A DNA stretch of 19,807 bases from Anaerolineae bacterium (GCA_016929775.1 JAFGIE010000181.1:1-19807); one strand, 5' to 3'; positions 5,495 to 14,062 are shown, numbered from the stretch's first letter. A program made the numbers and translations. The notes: generated by a model not told the origin, from the letters alone.

Positions 5495-8400
5495 CTACAC
5501 AGCGCCATCCGCCACAGGCACCGTGAACCAGAACGTGCTCCCCTGCTGCAGCGCGCTCTCGACCCCCACCTGACCACCGTGCATCTCGACGAGCATCTTT
5601 GTGATCGAGAGCCCCAGCCCTGACCCAGGCTTTCTCCGGACCAGCGGATGGTCGGCGCGGTAGAACCGCCCGAACAGCCCCTGCTGGTCCTCTGCCGAGA
5701 TGCCCACACCTGAATCGCGCACGCTGCATCGCACAAAGCGCTTCGCGTCCGTGTCCCCCCCCTCATTGGCGACGCACGCCGCACCAACCTCGATCTCTCC
5801 CCCCCTGGGCGTGTATTTGACCGCGTTGCTGATCAGGTTCGCCAAGATCTGGTGTAGCCGTGCGGCGTCCACGTCCACGCGCGGCACGTCCTCCGCGACC
5901 GCCCACGTCACCGCCAGATCCCGCTCGTCAAACGAGTGACGGAACGACGCCATCACCTCGCCCAGCACAGCCTGGATCTGGGTCGGTTGCCGGTCAAGGG
6001 CCAATGTGCCGCTCTCCAAGTGCGCCAGTTGGAGCAGGTCATCGATCAGGGTCTGCATCTGCTCCACGTTGGACATGATGATGTCCAAGAGCTCCGCATT
6101 CTCTTCGCCCAGCTCGTCGCGCAGCGTGAGCTGCATCAACTCCGAGTATCCCTTGATGATCGTCATCGGCGCCTTGAGCTCGTGCGAGATCAGCGACACG
6201 AACTCCCCCTTGGATGCATGCGCGCGCACGAGATCATCGTACAGCCTTGCATTCTCGATTGCGATCGCTGCGTGGTCGGCGAGGCGCGAGATGAGGGCTT
6301 GTTCGTGCTCGCCAAAGGCATCCAGCTCGTCCGACTCGAGGTTGATCACGCCGATCACCCGCACGTCACGCTTGACCGGCACAGCCAGCTCAGACCGGGT
6401 GCTGGGTCGTTCTGCCCAATAGTCGGGCCTCTGGCGCACGTCGCCGACGCGCACCACCTCGGCGCTGGCGATCGCAAGCCCTGCGATCCCGAGATCCAGC
6501 GGCGCCGGTTGCGCTTGATAGGACGCCAGGGCAGCAGGGTATCCGTGCGCTGCCGCGACCCAGATGCCCGCCTTGCCCGGTTGTTCCCGGATCAGGCCCA
6601 CGAACCCGGCGGACGCTCGCGTCATCTGGATCGCCCAGCGCAGCGTCCCGTCCATGACCTGCTCAAAGTCAAGACTCGCATTGAGCTGGCGATCGACCTC
6701 CTGCATGGTCGTCAGCTCGCGTACTCGCTCTGTCAGCGCTTGGTCGGTCGACGCGTACAGGCGTGCGTTCTTGATCACGATCGCCGCCTGTGCCGCCAGC
6801 GCCGTCAGCAGCTCCGCGTCCTCCGGCCCAAAGGGCGTGCGATCGCGTCGGTTGATGATCTCGATCACGCCCAGCGTCTCTTCGGGATCTCGGACCGGCG
6901 CTGCGACCATCTGCTGCACCCGCTCGCCAGCCACCTCGTTGACGTCAGCGTAGCGCTGTTGGTCATCGGTGACGCCGTTCGATAGGAACACGTGGCCTGT
7001 CTGCATGACATAGGCGGCGACGCTGCGCGCCCCTGAGGCGAGCCGCTTGCCCGCTCCGCTCGCGCGGCTTCCGATCACTACCCGGAAGACCAGGTCCCCG
7101 CTCTCCGGGTCCAGCAGAAGCAGGGAAGCGGATTCGACCGCAAAGAGGTGCTGCAGCGCCAAAACGATGCGCTCGAGCAGCGCCTGCAACTCGAGCGTCG
7201 AGGTCAAGATCTCGCTCATCTGGTTGAGGACAGACAGCTTGCGTGCTCGTTCCTGCGACTCGCGATAGAGAAGCGCATTCTGGATCGCCACCGCGCACTG
7301 ACTTGCGAGGGCGCCCAACAGCCCACGTTCATCCCGCGGGTACAGACCCCCATTGCGCTTTGTCCCAAAGCCCAGCCAGCCGATCAACTCGCCGCGGATC
7401 CAGAGTGGCACGCACAGGACGAGCGCCAAGCGGTACATCGTCGCCCTGGCTCTGCCCCGCACCGTGGCGTCGTCCGTCACGTCGGACCCGTCCGGCATGC
7501 AGAGAAGCTCCTCTGCCGAGCTCAACACCTGGGCCAATGGGTGATCGGCAGGCAGCACGTCCGCGCCACGCGTCGCGCCCAGCGCAGCCATGCGCGCAAA
7601 GCCCCGCTCCGGCTGTCGCACGTAGACCTGTATCCGCTCACACTGGGTCACCGCCGAGAGGCGTCGCAGCAGGTGGTCGAGCAGGACGTCGAGGTCGAGT
7701 GAGCTCGCGATCTCACGCGCCATGCTCTCGAAGGCTTGCCGGTAGTTTGGCCTGCGCGCATAGAGCACACGCTCTACCACCGTCTGGATCCAGTGCTGAA
7801 GGGGCGAGAGCAGTACCAAGAGCAGGACCACGAGCGTGGCGATCGCCGCCGGACTGCGCACGTCGAAGCCCGGGGAGAGCGCCATCAACAGAAAGTTGAT
7901 GCCATAGTAGACAAAGAGCACAGCCAGAGCCACCACCGTGTAGGACAGGCTGCGGCTGATCACAAAGTCGATGTCAAAGAGGCGGTAGCGCAGGATCGAG
8001 AAGGCAAACGCGACCGGCACGATCAGCACCGTCCAGTTTGCCAGATCAAGGCCAACCGTCCGCGGCAGCAAGCCTGCGACCTCTGAGGCAAGGTAGACGC
8101 CGTTCAGCGCCGCCGCCACGCCCACGCCCCAGGCGATCCACTTGAGCTGCTGCCGCCGGATGGGGTCCCTCGCCGTGATCATCGTGTGAAGGAGCATAGC
8201 GAAGCCGAGGAGCGCGGCGCCATCCACCGCCAGCGGCGCCCAGCGCACCACGTAGATCAGGTCAGTCTTGCTTAGGCCCATCGCCGTCCACAGCGCGAGT
8301 GCGGTCGCAGCTACGCCAGGCGCATAGAGCGCCGCGAGGGCCCCTCTCCGAGCCGTCCACGATCGAGGGATCGGAAAGACGGCGAACAGATGCGCGACCA

Positions 8401-8977
8401 GGGAGGGGACCATGAACGCAGTGTTCTCCAGTAGGCCGAGCAGTGGGTGGTTGGCGTACACCATGCCATACGCGCACGTCAGTGCCAGGCAGCACGCAAG
8501 AAAGACGCTCGATCCCTGCTCGGCAGGGCTCAGCGCGTACACCAAGCCGCCCACCACCAGGAACGCAGCTGCAACCGTGAGCACCGTCAGCACCCGCCCG
8601 GGCTTGCCGGGACTCTGTTCCAGCGTCACCGCAACCGAGCGCGATCCCGCTCCCTCGCGCGACAGCCCCAACAATATGACATCGCCCGCTCGGTAAGAGC
8701 GGGCGATGAAGCGAAAGTGATTGCGCGACCGGATGCGGCGACCATCCATGGTCGACACCCGGTCACCTGCCCGCAGACCCACCCGGTCCGCGGGACTGCC
8801 CGGTTCCACGTACGTCACCGACAGGTCGCGCCCAAGCCCCACCCCCAGTCCGTAGAGCGTGGGCACCCCGTACAGCACCGCGAGCAGCCCTAGGGCGGCG
8901 CCTAGCACCGCCAACCAGGCCAACCAGCGGGACGCGATCTGGCGTGCCCCTCTTGGTGCAGCATCGGTCACGTGCAT
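5495..8977 (-). CDS. Large membrane sensor histidine kinase (PDZ, multi-TM, three GAF, HisKA, HATPase)
   Basis: Histidine kinase of 1160 residues. Domains in order: TM helix (about 18-48); PDZ-like region (51-115, VEPGSPADRVGLRAGDRV), which would face outside; a block of about eight hydrophobic helices (130-395) including the RYRLFDIDFVISRSLSY signature seen in many such kinases; GAF-like regions at about 415-570, 580-740 and 755-912; HisKA with FVSLISHELKAP (phospho-acceptor H932); and HATPase with the N box HQILANLISNAVKY (1042-1055), DSGVGIS (1088-1094), LFGRFYR and GSGLGLS (1118-1124). All catalytic motifs are intact, so it should be active. It is the last gene of a leftward operon, 19 bp after the ANTAR regulator. 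The ligand is unknown. The ATG at 8977 lacks a strong Shine-Dalgarno match. Confidence 0.93.
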   Translation of the reverse strand: MHVTDAAPRGARQIASRWLAWLAVLGAALGLLAVLYGVPTLYGLGVGLGRDLSVTYVEPGSPADRVGLRAGDRVSTMDGRRIRSRNHFRFIARSYRAGDVILLGLSREGAGSRSVAVTLEQSPGKPGRVLTVLTVAAAFLVVGGLVYALSPAEQGSSVFLACCLALTCAYGMVYANHPLLGLLENTAFMVPSLVAHLFAVFPIPRSWTARRGALAALYAPGVAATALALWTAMGLSKTDLIYVVRWAPLAVDGAALLGFAMLLHTMITARDPIRRQQLKWIAWGVGVAAALNGVYLASEVAGLLPRTVGLDLANWTVLIVPVAFAFSILRYRLFDIDFVISRSLSYTVVALAVLFVYYGINFLLMALSPGFDVRSPAAIATLVVLLLVLLSPLQHWIQTVVERVLYARRPNYRQAFESMAREIASSLDLDVLLDHLLRRLSAVTQCERIQVYVRQPERGFARMAALGATRGADVLPADHPLAQVLSSAEELLCMPDGSDVTDDATVRGRARATMYRLALVLCVPLWIRGELIGWLGFGTKRNGGLYPRDERGLLGALASQCAVAIQNALLYRESQERARKLSVLNQMSEILTSTLELQALLERIVLALQHLFAVESASLLLLDPESGDLVFRVVIGSRASGAGKRLASGARSVAAYVMQTGHVFLSNGVTDDQQRYADVNEVAGERVQQMVAAPVRDPEETLGVIEIINRRDRTPFGPEDAELLTALAAQAAIVIKNARLYASTDQALTERVRELTTMQEVDRQLNASLDFEQVMDGTLRWAIQMTRASAGFVGLIREQPGKAGIWVAAAHGYPAALASYQAQPAPLDLGIAGLAIASAEVVRVGDVRQRPDYWAERPSTRSELAVPVKRDVRVIGVINLESDELDAFGEHEQALISRLADHAAIAIENARLYDDLVRAHASKGEFVSLISHELKAPMTIIKGYSELMQLTLRDELGEENAELLDIIMSNVEQMQTLIDDLLQLAHLESGTLALDRQPTQIQAVLGEVMASFRHSFDERDLAVTWAVAEDVPRVDVDAARLHQILANLISNAVKYTPRGGEIEVGAACVANEGGDTDAKRFVRCSVRDSGVGISAEDQQGLFGRFYRADHPLVRRKPGSGLGLSITKMLVEMHGGQVGVESALQQGSTFWFTVPVADGAV

Positions 8978-8996
8978 GAGAGAATGCCCCGGGGAT

Positions 8997-9572
8997 CTAT
9001 TCCGAGTTCGCCAGGATGATCGCCTCTGCGACCTCCTTCATCGGCTTCCTGGTGTTCATGCTCATCTTCTGGATCTTGCGAAACGCCTCGGCCTCGGACA
9101 TGCCCTGCTTCTCCATCAGGATCCCCTTGGCCTTCTCGACCTTCTTGCGCGTTTCGAGCGCTTCCGTCAGGTTGCCCACTTCTTCCTGCAGCGTTCGAAA
9201 CTCGGCAAAGCGAGCCAACGCCAGCTCGATCGCGGGCGTCAGGTCAGTCTCCCGGAAGGGCTTGACTAGGTAGCCCACGACACCCGACTCTTTGGCGCGC
9301 TCGATCAGGTCGCGCTGGCTGTACGCCGTGAGCAGGATCACCGGCGCGATCTTTTCCTCGGTCAGGATGCGGGCAGCCTCGATCCCGTCCATGCCCGGCA
9401 TCTTGATGTCCATCACCAGGACATCGGGATCCAGTTCGCGCGCCATGCTCACGGCGCTTGCGCCATCGCCCACTTCACCTACCACTAGGTAGCCGAGCTC
9501 GGTCAAGGCCTCGCGCAGGTCGACCCGCACCAACGATTCATCGTCTGCAATAATCACCCGAGTGCGTTCCAA
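8997..9572 (-). CDS. Response regulator with ANTAR RNA-binding domain (PdtaR-like)
   Basis: Protein of 191 residues: a receiver domain with acidic pocket D10/D11, phospho-acceptor D55, T82 and K104 (all conserved residues present), a helical linker (about 115-140), then an ANTAR domain (about 135-190, RKKVEKAKGILMEKQGMSEAEAF). ANTAR regulators bind paired RNA hairpins and prevent termination in nascent transcripts (AmiR, NasR, EutV, PdtaR). The start is TTG at 9572: AAGGAG sits about 7 bases upstream, no ATG is suitably placed, and family similarity begins at once. The start overlaps the end of the upstream kinase gene by 19 bp, implying translational coupling and a cognate pair. RNA targets cannot be seen here; no dual hairpin with ANTAR consensus was recognised upstream of the operon. 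Confidence 0.93.
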   Translation of the reverse strand: MERTRVIIADDESLVRVDLREALTELGYLVVGEVGDGASAVSMARELDPDVLVMDIKMPGMDGIEAARILTEEKIAPVILLTAYSQRDLIERAKESGVVGYLVKPFRETDLTPAIELALARFAEFRTLQEEVGNLTEALETRKKVEKAKGILMEKQGMSEAEAFRKIQKMSMNTRKPMKEVAEAIILANSE

Positions 9573-11083
9573 TGTTCCTCTCCTTCAAGCAGTCTCTTGG
9601 AAAACCGGACAACAGCTTCCGTGCCGCCATTGCTCGTGATCTCGAGCGTCCCGCCCAGGTCATCCTGCACCAGGGTCCGCACGATCTGAAGGCCGAGACT
9701 CGTCGTCGCCTCCAGGTCAAAGTCGTCGGGCAAGCCCTCGCCATCGTCGGCGACCACGATCCGAACAACATCCCCTTCGTCGATCAACTCTACGCGAATC
9801 GTGCCCGTGCTCTGCTGCGCATAGGCGTGCTCGAGCGCGTTCTGGATCAGCTCATTGATCACCAGTGCACACGCCGTAGCCTGGCGTGCGGGCAGTGACA
9901 GGCTATTTCCCTGCTCGAGCACGATCCGGATCCGCTTATCAGGACTTAGCGCTGCCTCTGTCGTCTGCTGCACGATCCGTTGCGTCACTTCCCGCACATT
10001 GATCGCGCGCCCCTCCTCGCGAGACAAGTACTCGTGCACGACCGCCACGCTCATGATCCGGTTCACGCTGTCCCCCAGCACCTGCCGCACCTCGCTGCTC
10101 TTAGCCCGCCGGATCTGCATCCGCAGCAGCGCCGCGATCGTCTGGAGGTTGTTCTTGACGCGGTGGTGAATCTCTTGGAGCATCGCTGACTGGACCTTGA
10201 GCTTCCGCTCCTGTTGCCGCTCCTCCGTCGCGTCGTGGATCATGAACAGCACGCCAACCGGCCCCCGTCCGGGCCACCGCAGGGGACGCCACCACGGTTC
10301 GCCCACACGGTGGGCGATCAGCGGCACCCCCTTGCGCACCCAGATCCGTTCCGGTGCGCCAGTCAGGTGCGGACGCTCCGCCATCTCTTCCTCCAGGCAA
10401 CAGCTCCGCTCGTAGACCTGCCGGAACATCGCCCAGTCGCCCGTGTCCAGCGTGGACAGATGGCGATCCACCAGGCTATCCAGGTGCCCCAGCCTGCGGT
10501 AATGATCGGTCGCGATCCCGCTCGCATAGCGCGTCACCCGGTGGCTGTCGACCACCAGCACGCCGTCGTGCTGGCTAAAGGGCGAGAGGGACTCCGCCCC
10601 CTTTAGTTCGTCCAGGAGCAACATGCGCTGCACCATCCGTACCGCGCGCTGAAAGACCTTGCTCCGGCTCTGCTGGCGGACGTAGGCGATCAGGTTCGCT
10701 TCGACATTCAGCGCCCCCACGATCCGTCCCTCGGGGCTGCGAACGGGCCACACCTCCTGGATCACCGGGGCGCCGCCCGCGATCAGGCGGCGGCTACCGC
10801 GCACGCGCCTACCCCAGCGCATCGCTCGCAAGAGCGCCACGTCTCTGCGCGGGCTCGCCGTCCGACCCAGCAGGTCCGCAGCGTACACCGGCATGATCGA
10901 GTGGGGCCGAGCCTGCGCCACCAGGATCGCGCCATGCTCAGGATGACGCGCATAGAGCATCAGGTCCGAGCGGCTGATATCTGCCACGATCGGCATCGCC
11001 CGCGCGACGCGACCCAGCTTTGCTATCTCGTCCGTCGATAGGCCCTCAAGCCGCTCTAGTAGGTCCTGCGTTGTCTGCGCCAT
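9554..11083 (-). CDS. Cytosolic sensor histidine kinase, HisKA_2 type (PdtaS-like)
   Basis: Protein of 509 residues with no membrane segment. The N-terminal part (about 15-140) matches the GAF-like H_kinase_N domain of PdtaS-type kinases (SRSDLMLYARHPEHG, VAQARPHSIMPVYAADLLGR). A PAS-like region follows (about 165-290). The HisKA_2 motif EIHHRVKNNLQT (about 304-315) carries the phospho-acceptor His, and the HATPase end has ELIQNALEHA and DDGEGLP. In PdtaS/PdtaR systems this kinase phosphorylates an ANTAR regulator, which is exactly the next gene and overlaps it by 19 bp. The start at 11083 has AGGGAAG about 5 bases upstream. The frame is open to 11125, but the extra 14 residues (MRRAGWVQCW...) look non-native. 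No convincing promoter was seen upstream. Confidence 0.92.
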   Translation of the reverse strand: MAQTTQDLLERLEGLSTDEIAKLGRVARAMPIVADISRSDLMLYARHPEHGAILVAQARPHSIMPVYAADLLGRTASPRRDVALLRAMRWGRRVRGSRRLIAGGAPVIQEVWPVRSPEGRIVGALNVEANLIAYVRQQSRSKVFQRAVRMVQRMLLLDELKGAESLSPFSQHDGVLVVDSHRVTRYASGIATDHYRRLGHLDSLVDRHLSTLDTGDWAMFRQVYERSCCLEEEMAERPHLTGAPERIWVRKGVPLIAHRVGEPWWRPLRWPGRGPVGVLFMIHDATEERQQERKLKVQSAMLQEIHHRVKNNLQTIAALLRMQIRRAKSSEVRQVLGDSVNRIMSVAVVHEYLSREEGRAINVREVTQRIVQQTTEAALSPDKRIRIVLEQGNSLSLPARQATACALVINELIQNALEHAYAQQSTGTIRVELIDEGDVVRIVVADDGEGLPDDFDLEATTSLGLQIVRTLVQDDLGGTLEITSNGGTEAVVRFSKRLLEGEEHWNALG

Positions 11084-11242
11084 GGCTTCCCTAGTCCAGC
11101 ACTGGACCCAGCCCGCTCGTCGCACACCGCCGCCCTAGGACACCGTAGCAGAGTCGACCGCCCGTCTGGTTCCGCGATGCGTCCTCAGGCCCGGAGCCTC
11201 GGGCACGTACCGGTCCATCGTCAAGGATCTGGCTCCGCGGCT

Positions 11243-11620
11243 CTAGACCGGCAGGTGCAGCCGGGCAGCGATCTCGTCGTAGACGCGTTCAGGCGCCAAG
11301 AGCTCGACCTGTGCACTCGCCCGCCCTAAGCGGATCCGTGCGGTCTCTTGGTCCTCCTCGGGCACGATGATCAGAACGGGGATGTGACACATGGCGCAGG
11401 CATCCAGGATATCCATCACCGGGAACCCCTGACGCTGGGTGCGCAGCACCTTGTGCAGATAGCCCACGATCAGGTCAACCTCATCCCGTTCTGTGATCGC
11501 GTTGATGAACTTGCCGTGGTTGTCGAACCCATTGCTGATCGGTAGCGTCCCTACCCCTCGCACGGCAAGGCGAGTCAGGATCAGCGGGTCTATCCCTTGC
11601 AGATATCCAACCGTAGGCAT
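11243..11620 (-). CDS. Conserved-looking small alpha/beta protein of unknown function
   Basis: Protein of 125 residues that I do not recognise. Alternating predicted strands and helices (VGYLQG, GVGTLPISNG, VDLIVGYLHK, IPVLIIVPEE, AQVELLAP) suggest a compact Rossmann-like alpha/beta fold. There is no signal peptide or membrane helix. One CAMC motif (residues about 75-78) could bind metal or form a disulfide. The start at 11620 is supported by GGAGAGGAG 8 bases upstream and an extended -10 promoter giving a leader of about 30 bases. The same frame is open back to 12058, but that part is a shadow of rsgA. It is divergent from rsgA. Confidence 0.72.
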   Translation of the reverse strand: MPTVGYLQGIDPLILTRLAVRGVGTLPISNGFDNHGKFINAITERDEVDLIVGYLHKVLRTQRQGFPVMDILDACAMCHIPVLIIVPEEDQETARIRLGRASAQVELLAPERVYDEIAARLHLPV

Positions 11621-11657
11621 ATCGGCATCTCCTCTCCCAGGACTGACCATGGCGAGC

Positions 11658-11687
11658 ATTATACCACGCCTAGACACAGCCCCGCAA
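11658..11687 (-). promoter_or_regulatory. Extended -10 promoter of the small alpha/beta protein gene
   Basis: On the minus strand TTGCGG (11687-11682), an 18-bp spacer, then a perfect TATAAT (11663-11658) preceded by TGG, which is an extended -10 element. The start would be near 11651, about 30 bases from the ATG. Confidence 0.75.
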
Positions 11688-11708
11688 CTTGTGATCGCCC
11701 GCAGGCGC

Positions 11709-11737
11709 TTGCGCGCGCGCCGTACATGTGGTACAAC
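11709..11737 (+). promoter_or_regulatory. Extended -10 promoter of rsgA
   Basis: TTGCGC (11709-11714), a 17-bp spacer, TACAAC (11732-11737) preceded by TGG as an extended -10. The start would be near 11744, about 30 bases before the GTG start of rsgA. It is arranged back to back with the leftward promoter, with 21 bp between the two -35 boxes. Confidence 0.65.
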
Positions 11738-11774
11738 ATGAACGTCAGAACGCCCGTATCGCTGTGGAGGCTGT

Positions 11775-12938
11775 GTGTCCAGAAAGCCCGAACGCAAGCG
11801 CATCAAGTCAAACCGCAAACCCAAGGTCGCGCGTGACCAGAGCTGGAAGAAGCGCATCCTGGAAGGCGAGGTCGACGAGTGGGAGCTCGACCTTCCCCAG
11901 GAGGAACGCCTGCTGCCCCGTGGTCGCGAGGAAGAGCTCGCCAACCTGCGTGTCAAGGTCGACCAAGAGATCCGGGCTGCCGAAGCTGCCGCGCCCACAG
12001 AGACCCCGGTCGATCCCGCGTGGCGCCAGGGCGTGGTGACGCGCATCAGCACCGCCACCTACCACGTCGATCTGAGCGACGAGGTCCTGCTGTGCGGCGT
12101 GCGCGGGTCACTCAGCGCCTCTCGTACCGGCTATACGAATATCGTCGCTGTCGGTGACGACGTACTGGTCTCTATGGGCGACGCGGGCCACGGCGTGATC
12201 GAACGCGTCCTGCCCCGGCAGACTGTCCTTGCCCGCCCCGATCCCTTCAACGACGACCTCAGCCAGGTCATCGTCGCGAACGTCAGCCAACTCTTGATCG
12301 TCTCTTCCTGGGAGGAACCAGCCCTGTGGCTCGAACTCGTGGACCGCTACCTGATCGCCGCGGCAGAGGGCAACCTCGAGCCTCTGATCTGCCTGAACAA
12401 GGTTGACCTGGCGGAGGAAGAGGAGGACTACCTAGAAGAGATGCGCGTGTACGAAGAGCTGGGCTACACCGTCCTGTACACCAGCGCGGAGACGGGCCAA
12501 GGCATCGATGCCCTGCGCGACCACCTGATCGGGCAATCGACCGTCCTCGCCGGGCTGTCGGGCGTGGGCAAGTCCTCGCTCTTGATGGCTGTGCAGCCCG
12601 ACCTCGAGCTGCGCGTGGAGGAGGTCAGCGGCTACAGTGGCGAGGGGCGCCACACGACGACACAGGTATCCCTACTCAGGCTGGACGGGGGCGGGTATGT
12701 CGTCGACACGCCTGGCATCCGCGAGCTCGGCCTGATCACCACCCATCGCCCTGAGCTGGTCCTCCACTTTCCCGAGATCGCCGCTCTGGTTCAGGAATGC
12801 CGATTCAACGATTGCTCGCACCTCCACGAACCCGGTTGTGCTGTGATCAAAGCCGTCGAGGAGGGCCGCATCCGCTGGTCGCGCTATGCGAGCTACCAGT
12901 CGATCTATGAGAGCCTCCCCGAATACTGGACAGAGTAA
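11775..12938 (+). CDS. rsgA: Ribosome small-subunit-dependent GTPase RsgA (YjeQ)
   Basis: Circularly permuted GTPase of 387 residues that helps mature the 30S subunit. Seen in the permuted order: an OB-fold region (about 85-150), G4 NKVD (208-211), G1 GLSGVGKSS (260-268), G2 region HTTT (293-296), G3 DTPG (311-314), and a C-terminal zinc-binding motif with C342, C347, H349 and C355. The start is GTG at 11775 with GGAGG at 11766-11770. An N-terminal extension of about 80 residues, basic (SRKPERKRIKSNRKPK) and then acidic, precedes the OB fold and is longer than in E. coli-type RsgA. It may contact rRNA. Confidence 0.96.
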   Translation: MSRKPERKRIKSNRKPKVARDQSWKKRILEGEVDEWELDLPQEERLLPRGREEELANLRVKVDQEIRAAEAAAPTETPVDPAWRQGVVTRISTATYHVDLSDEVLLCGVRGSLSASRTGYTNIVAVGDDVLVSMGDAGHGVIERVLPRQTVLARPDPFNDDLSQVIVANVSQLLIVSSWEEPALWLELVDRYLIAAAEGNLEPLICLNKVDLAEEEEDYLEEMRVYEELGYTVLYTSAETGQGIDALRDHLIGQSTVLAGLSGVGKSSLLMAVQPDLELRVEEVSGYSGEGRHTTTQVSLLRLDGGGYVVDTPGIRELGLITTHRPELVLHFPEIAALVQECRFNDCSHLHEPGCAVIKAVEEGRIRWSRYASYQSIYESLPEYWTE

Positions 12939-13070
12939 CGCCCCCACGCAGACGCTCCGGTCCCGCGGTTTCACACACTTCTTACATCTTGATCACACTC
13001 TCCCAACACGATTGGTGCACAATGGACGCAGGTACGAGAGCCGCAAATCCAATCGGAAGGAGCATGTGAC

Positions 13071-13865
13071 ATGAGCAAGAAACTGGTCTGGGTCGCGCTG
13101 GTCGCGCTTCTCGCCACGGCACTGATGGGCGCCACTGCGCTGGCGGACGCCGAAGAGACGCCACTGCGTGGTCTCGGGCGCGTCACCGCAGTAGAGGGGA
13201 TGACGATCACGGTCAGGACGCTGCGCGGCGTGCGCGAGATCCACGCAACCGCGGACACCCGCTTGCGGGTCCCCGGGATCGAGGACCCGTCGATCGCGGA
13301 CGTCGAGGTCGGCGACGCCATCGCCGGGATTGTCGTACGCGACGAGGAGGGAGACCTGGTCGCGGAGCTGATCGTCGTCCTCCCGCCCCGCTTCCGGGGC
13401 TTGGGCCGAGTCAGCGCCGTGCACGGCAAGACGATCACGCTGGAGAACCGGCGCGGCACGTTCGACGTCCGGACCGATGCCGACACCCGCTTCTGGGTCC
13501 TGGGCGTCGACGACCCGTCGGTCAAGGACGTGGCGGTTGGCGACACGATCGCCGGCGTGGTCATCCGCGACGAGAATGGGGACCTGCTCGCCCGGCGGAT
13601 CGTCGTGCTACCGCGCCGCCTGCGCGCCTTGGGACGCGTCACGGAGGTGCAGGGAGTGACGATCACGGTCGAGAACCGGCGCGGCGTCTACGAGATCCGC
13701 ACCGACGTGCACACGCGGTACCGCGTGCCGGGCATAGAGGACCCAACCCTTGCGGACATCGAGGTCGGCGACATGGTGGCGGGCGTCGTCGTGCGCCAAG
13801 GGAACGACAAGCTCCTCGCCCGGCTGATCGCCGTCCTCCCCCCGCGGGACAGAGCCGCGCCCTAG
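13071..13865 (+). CDS. Secreted protein with three tandem about 76-residue repeats
   Basis: Protein of 264 residues: a Sec signal peptide (KK, hydrophobic core to about 22, likely cleavage after ALA or ALADA near 25-27), then three tandem repeats starting at about residues 32, 108 and 184. Each repeat follows the pattern LGRVTxVxGxTITxxxxRG, then TRxxVxGxxDPSxxDVxVGD, AGVVxR, and ends LLAxxIVVLPPR. The pattern resembles DUF5666-type small beta-barrel modules; that assignment is tentative. A short DRAAP tail follows, with no anchor or sorting motif. The start is clear: AAGGAG (13057-13062) 8 bases from the ATG. It lies alone downstream of rsgA, probably in its own transcription unit. The function is unknown; extracytoplasmic binding or a structural role is a guess. 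Confidence 0.85.
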   Translation: MSKKLVWVALVALLATALMGATALADAEETPLRGLGRVTAVEGMTITVRTLRGVREIHATADTRLRVPGIEDPSIADVEVGDAIAGIVVRDEEGDLVAELIVVLPPRFRGLGRVSAVHGKTITLENRRGTFDVRTDADTRFWVLGVDDPSVKDVAVGDTIAGVVIRDENGDLLARRIVVLPRRLRALGRVTEVQGVTITVENRRGVYEIRTDVHTRYRVPGIEDPTLADIEVGDMVAGVVVRQGNDKLLARLIAVLPPRDRAAP

Positions 13866-13885
13866 CCACATCCGGGCTGCAGACC

Positions 13886-13911
13886 GGGGGGTGGCCCTTA
13901 GGCCGCCCTCC
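13886..13911 (+). terminator. GC-rich hairpin after the repeat-protein gene
   Basis: GGGTGGCC (13889-13896), loop CTTA, GGCCGCCC (13901-13908) with one G-T pair, extendable by about 3 pairs. It starts about 20 bases after the stop codon, as expected for a 3'-end hairpin, but lacks a T tract. Confidence 0.45.
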
Positions 13912-14062
13912 CATCCCTCGCTTTCCCGCCGCTTGCCCGTCGATCGCATCGCCGTCCAGTCGCTTCCCACCAGCCTCCCTTCCGTCCAGCGGATGTGCCG
14001 CGCGTGCCGTAGCATGGTGATGGCAATCGGCGATCGCGCGTCCACGTCAGGGGAGGCCTACC

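Noticed and set aside
11084..11242. Promoter or ANTAR-target hairpins before the two-component operon
   Set aside because: TTGACG is present on the minus strand, but no acceptable -10 lies 16-19 bp downstream, and no paired hairpins with the ANTAR loop pattern were convincing.
11621..12058. Upstream extension of the small alpha/beta protein
   Set aside because: It would cover the divergent promoters and the start of rsgA, with Ser/Arg-rich shadow sequence; the ATG at 11620 has a strong ribosome site.
12989..13023. Promoter for the repeat-protein gene (TTGATC and CACAAT)
   Set aside because: The spacing is 23 bp, too long for a sigma70 promoter; no better pair was found.
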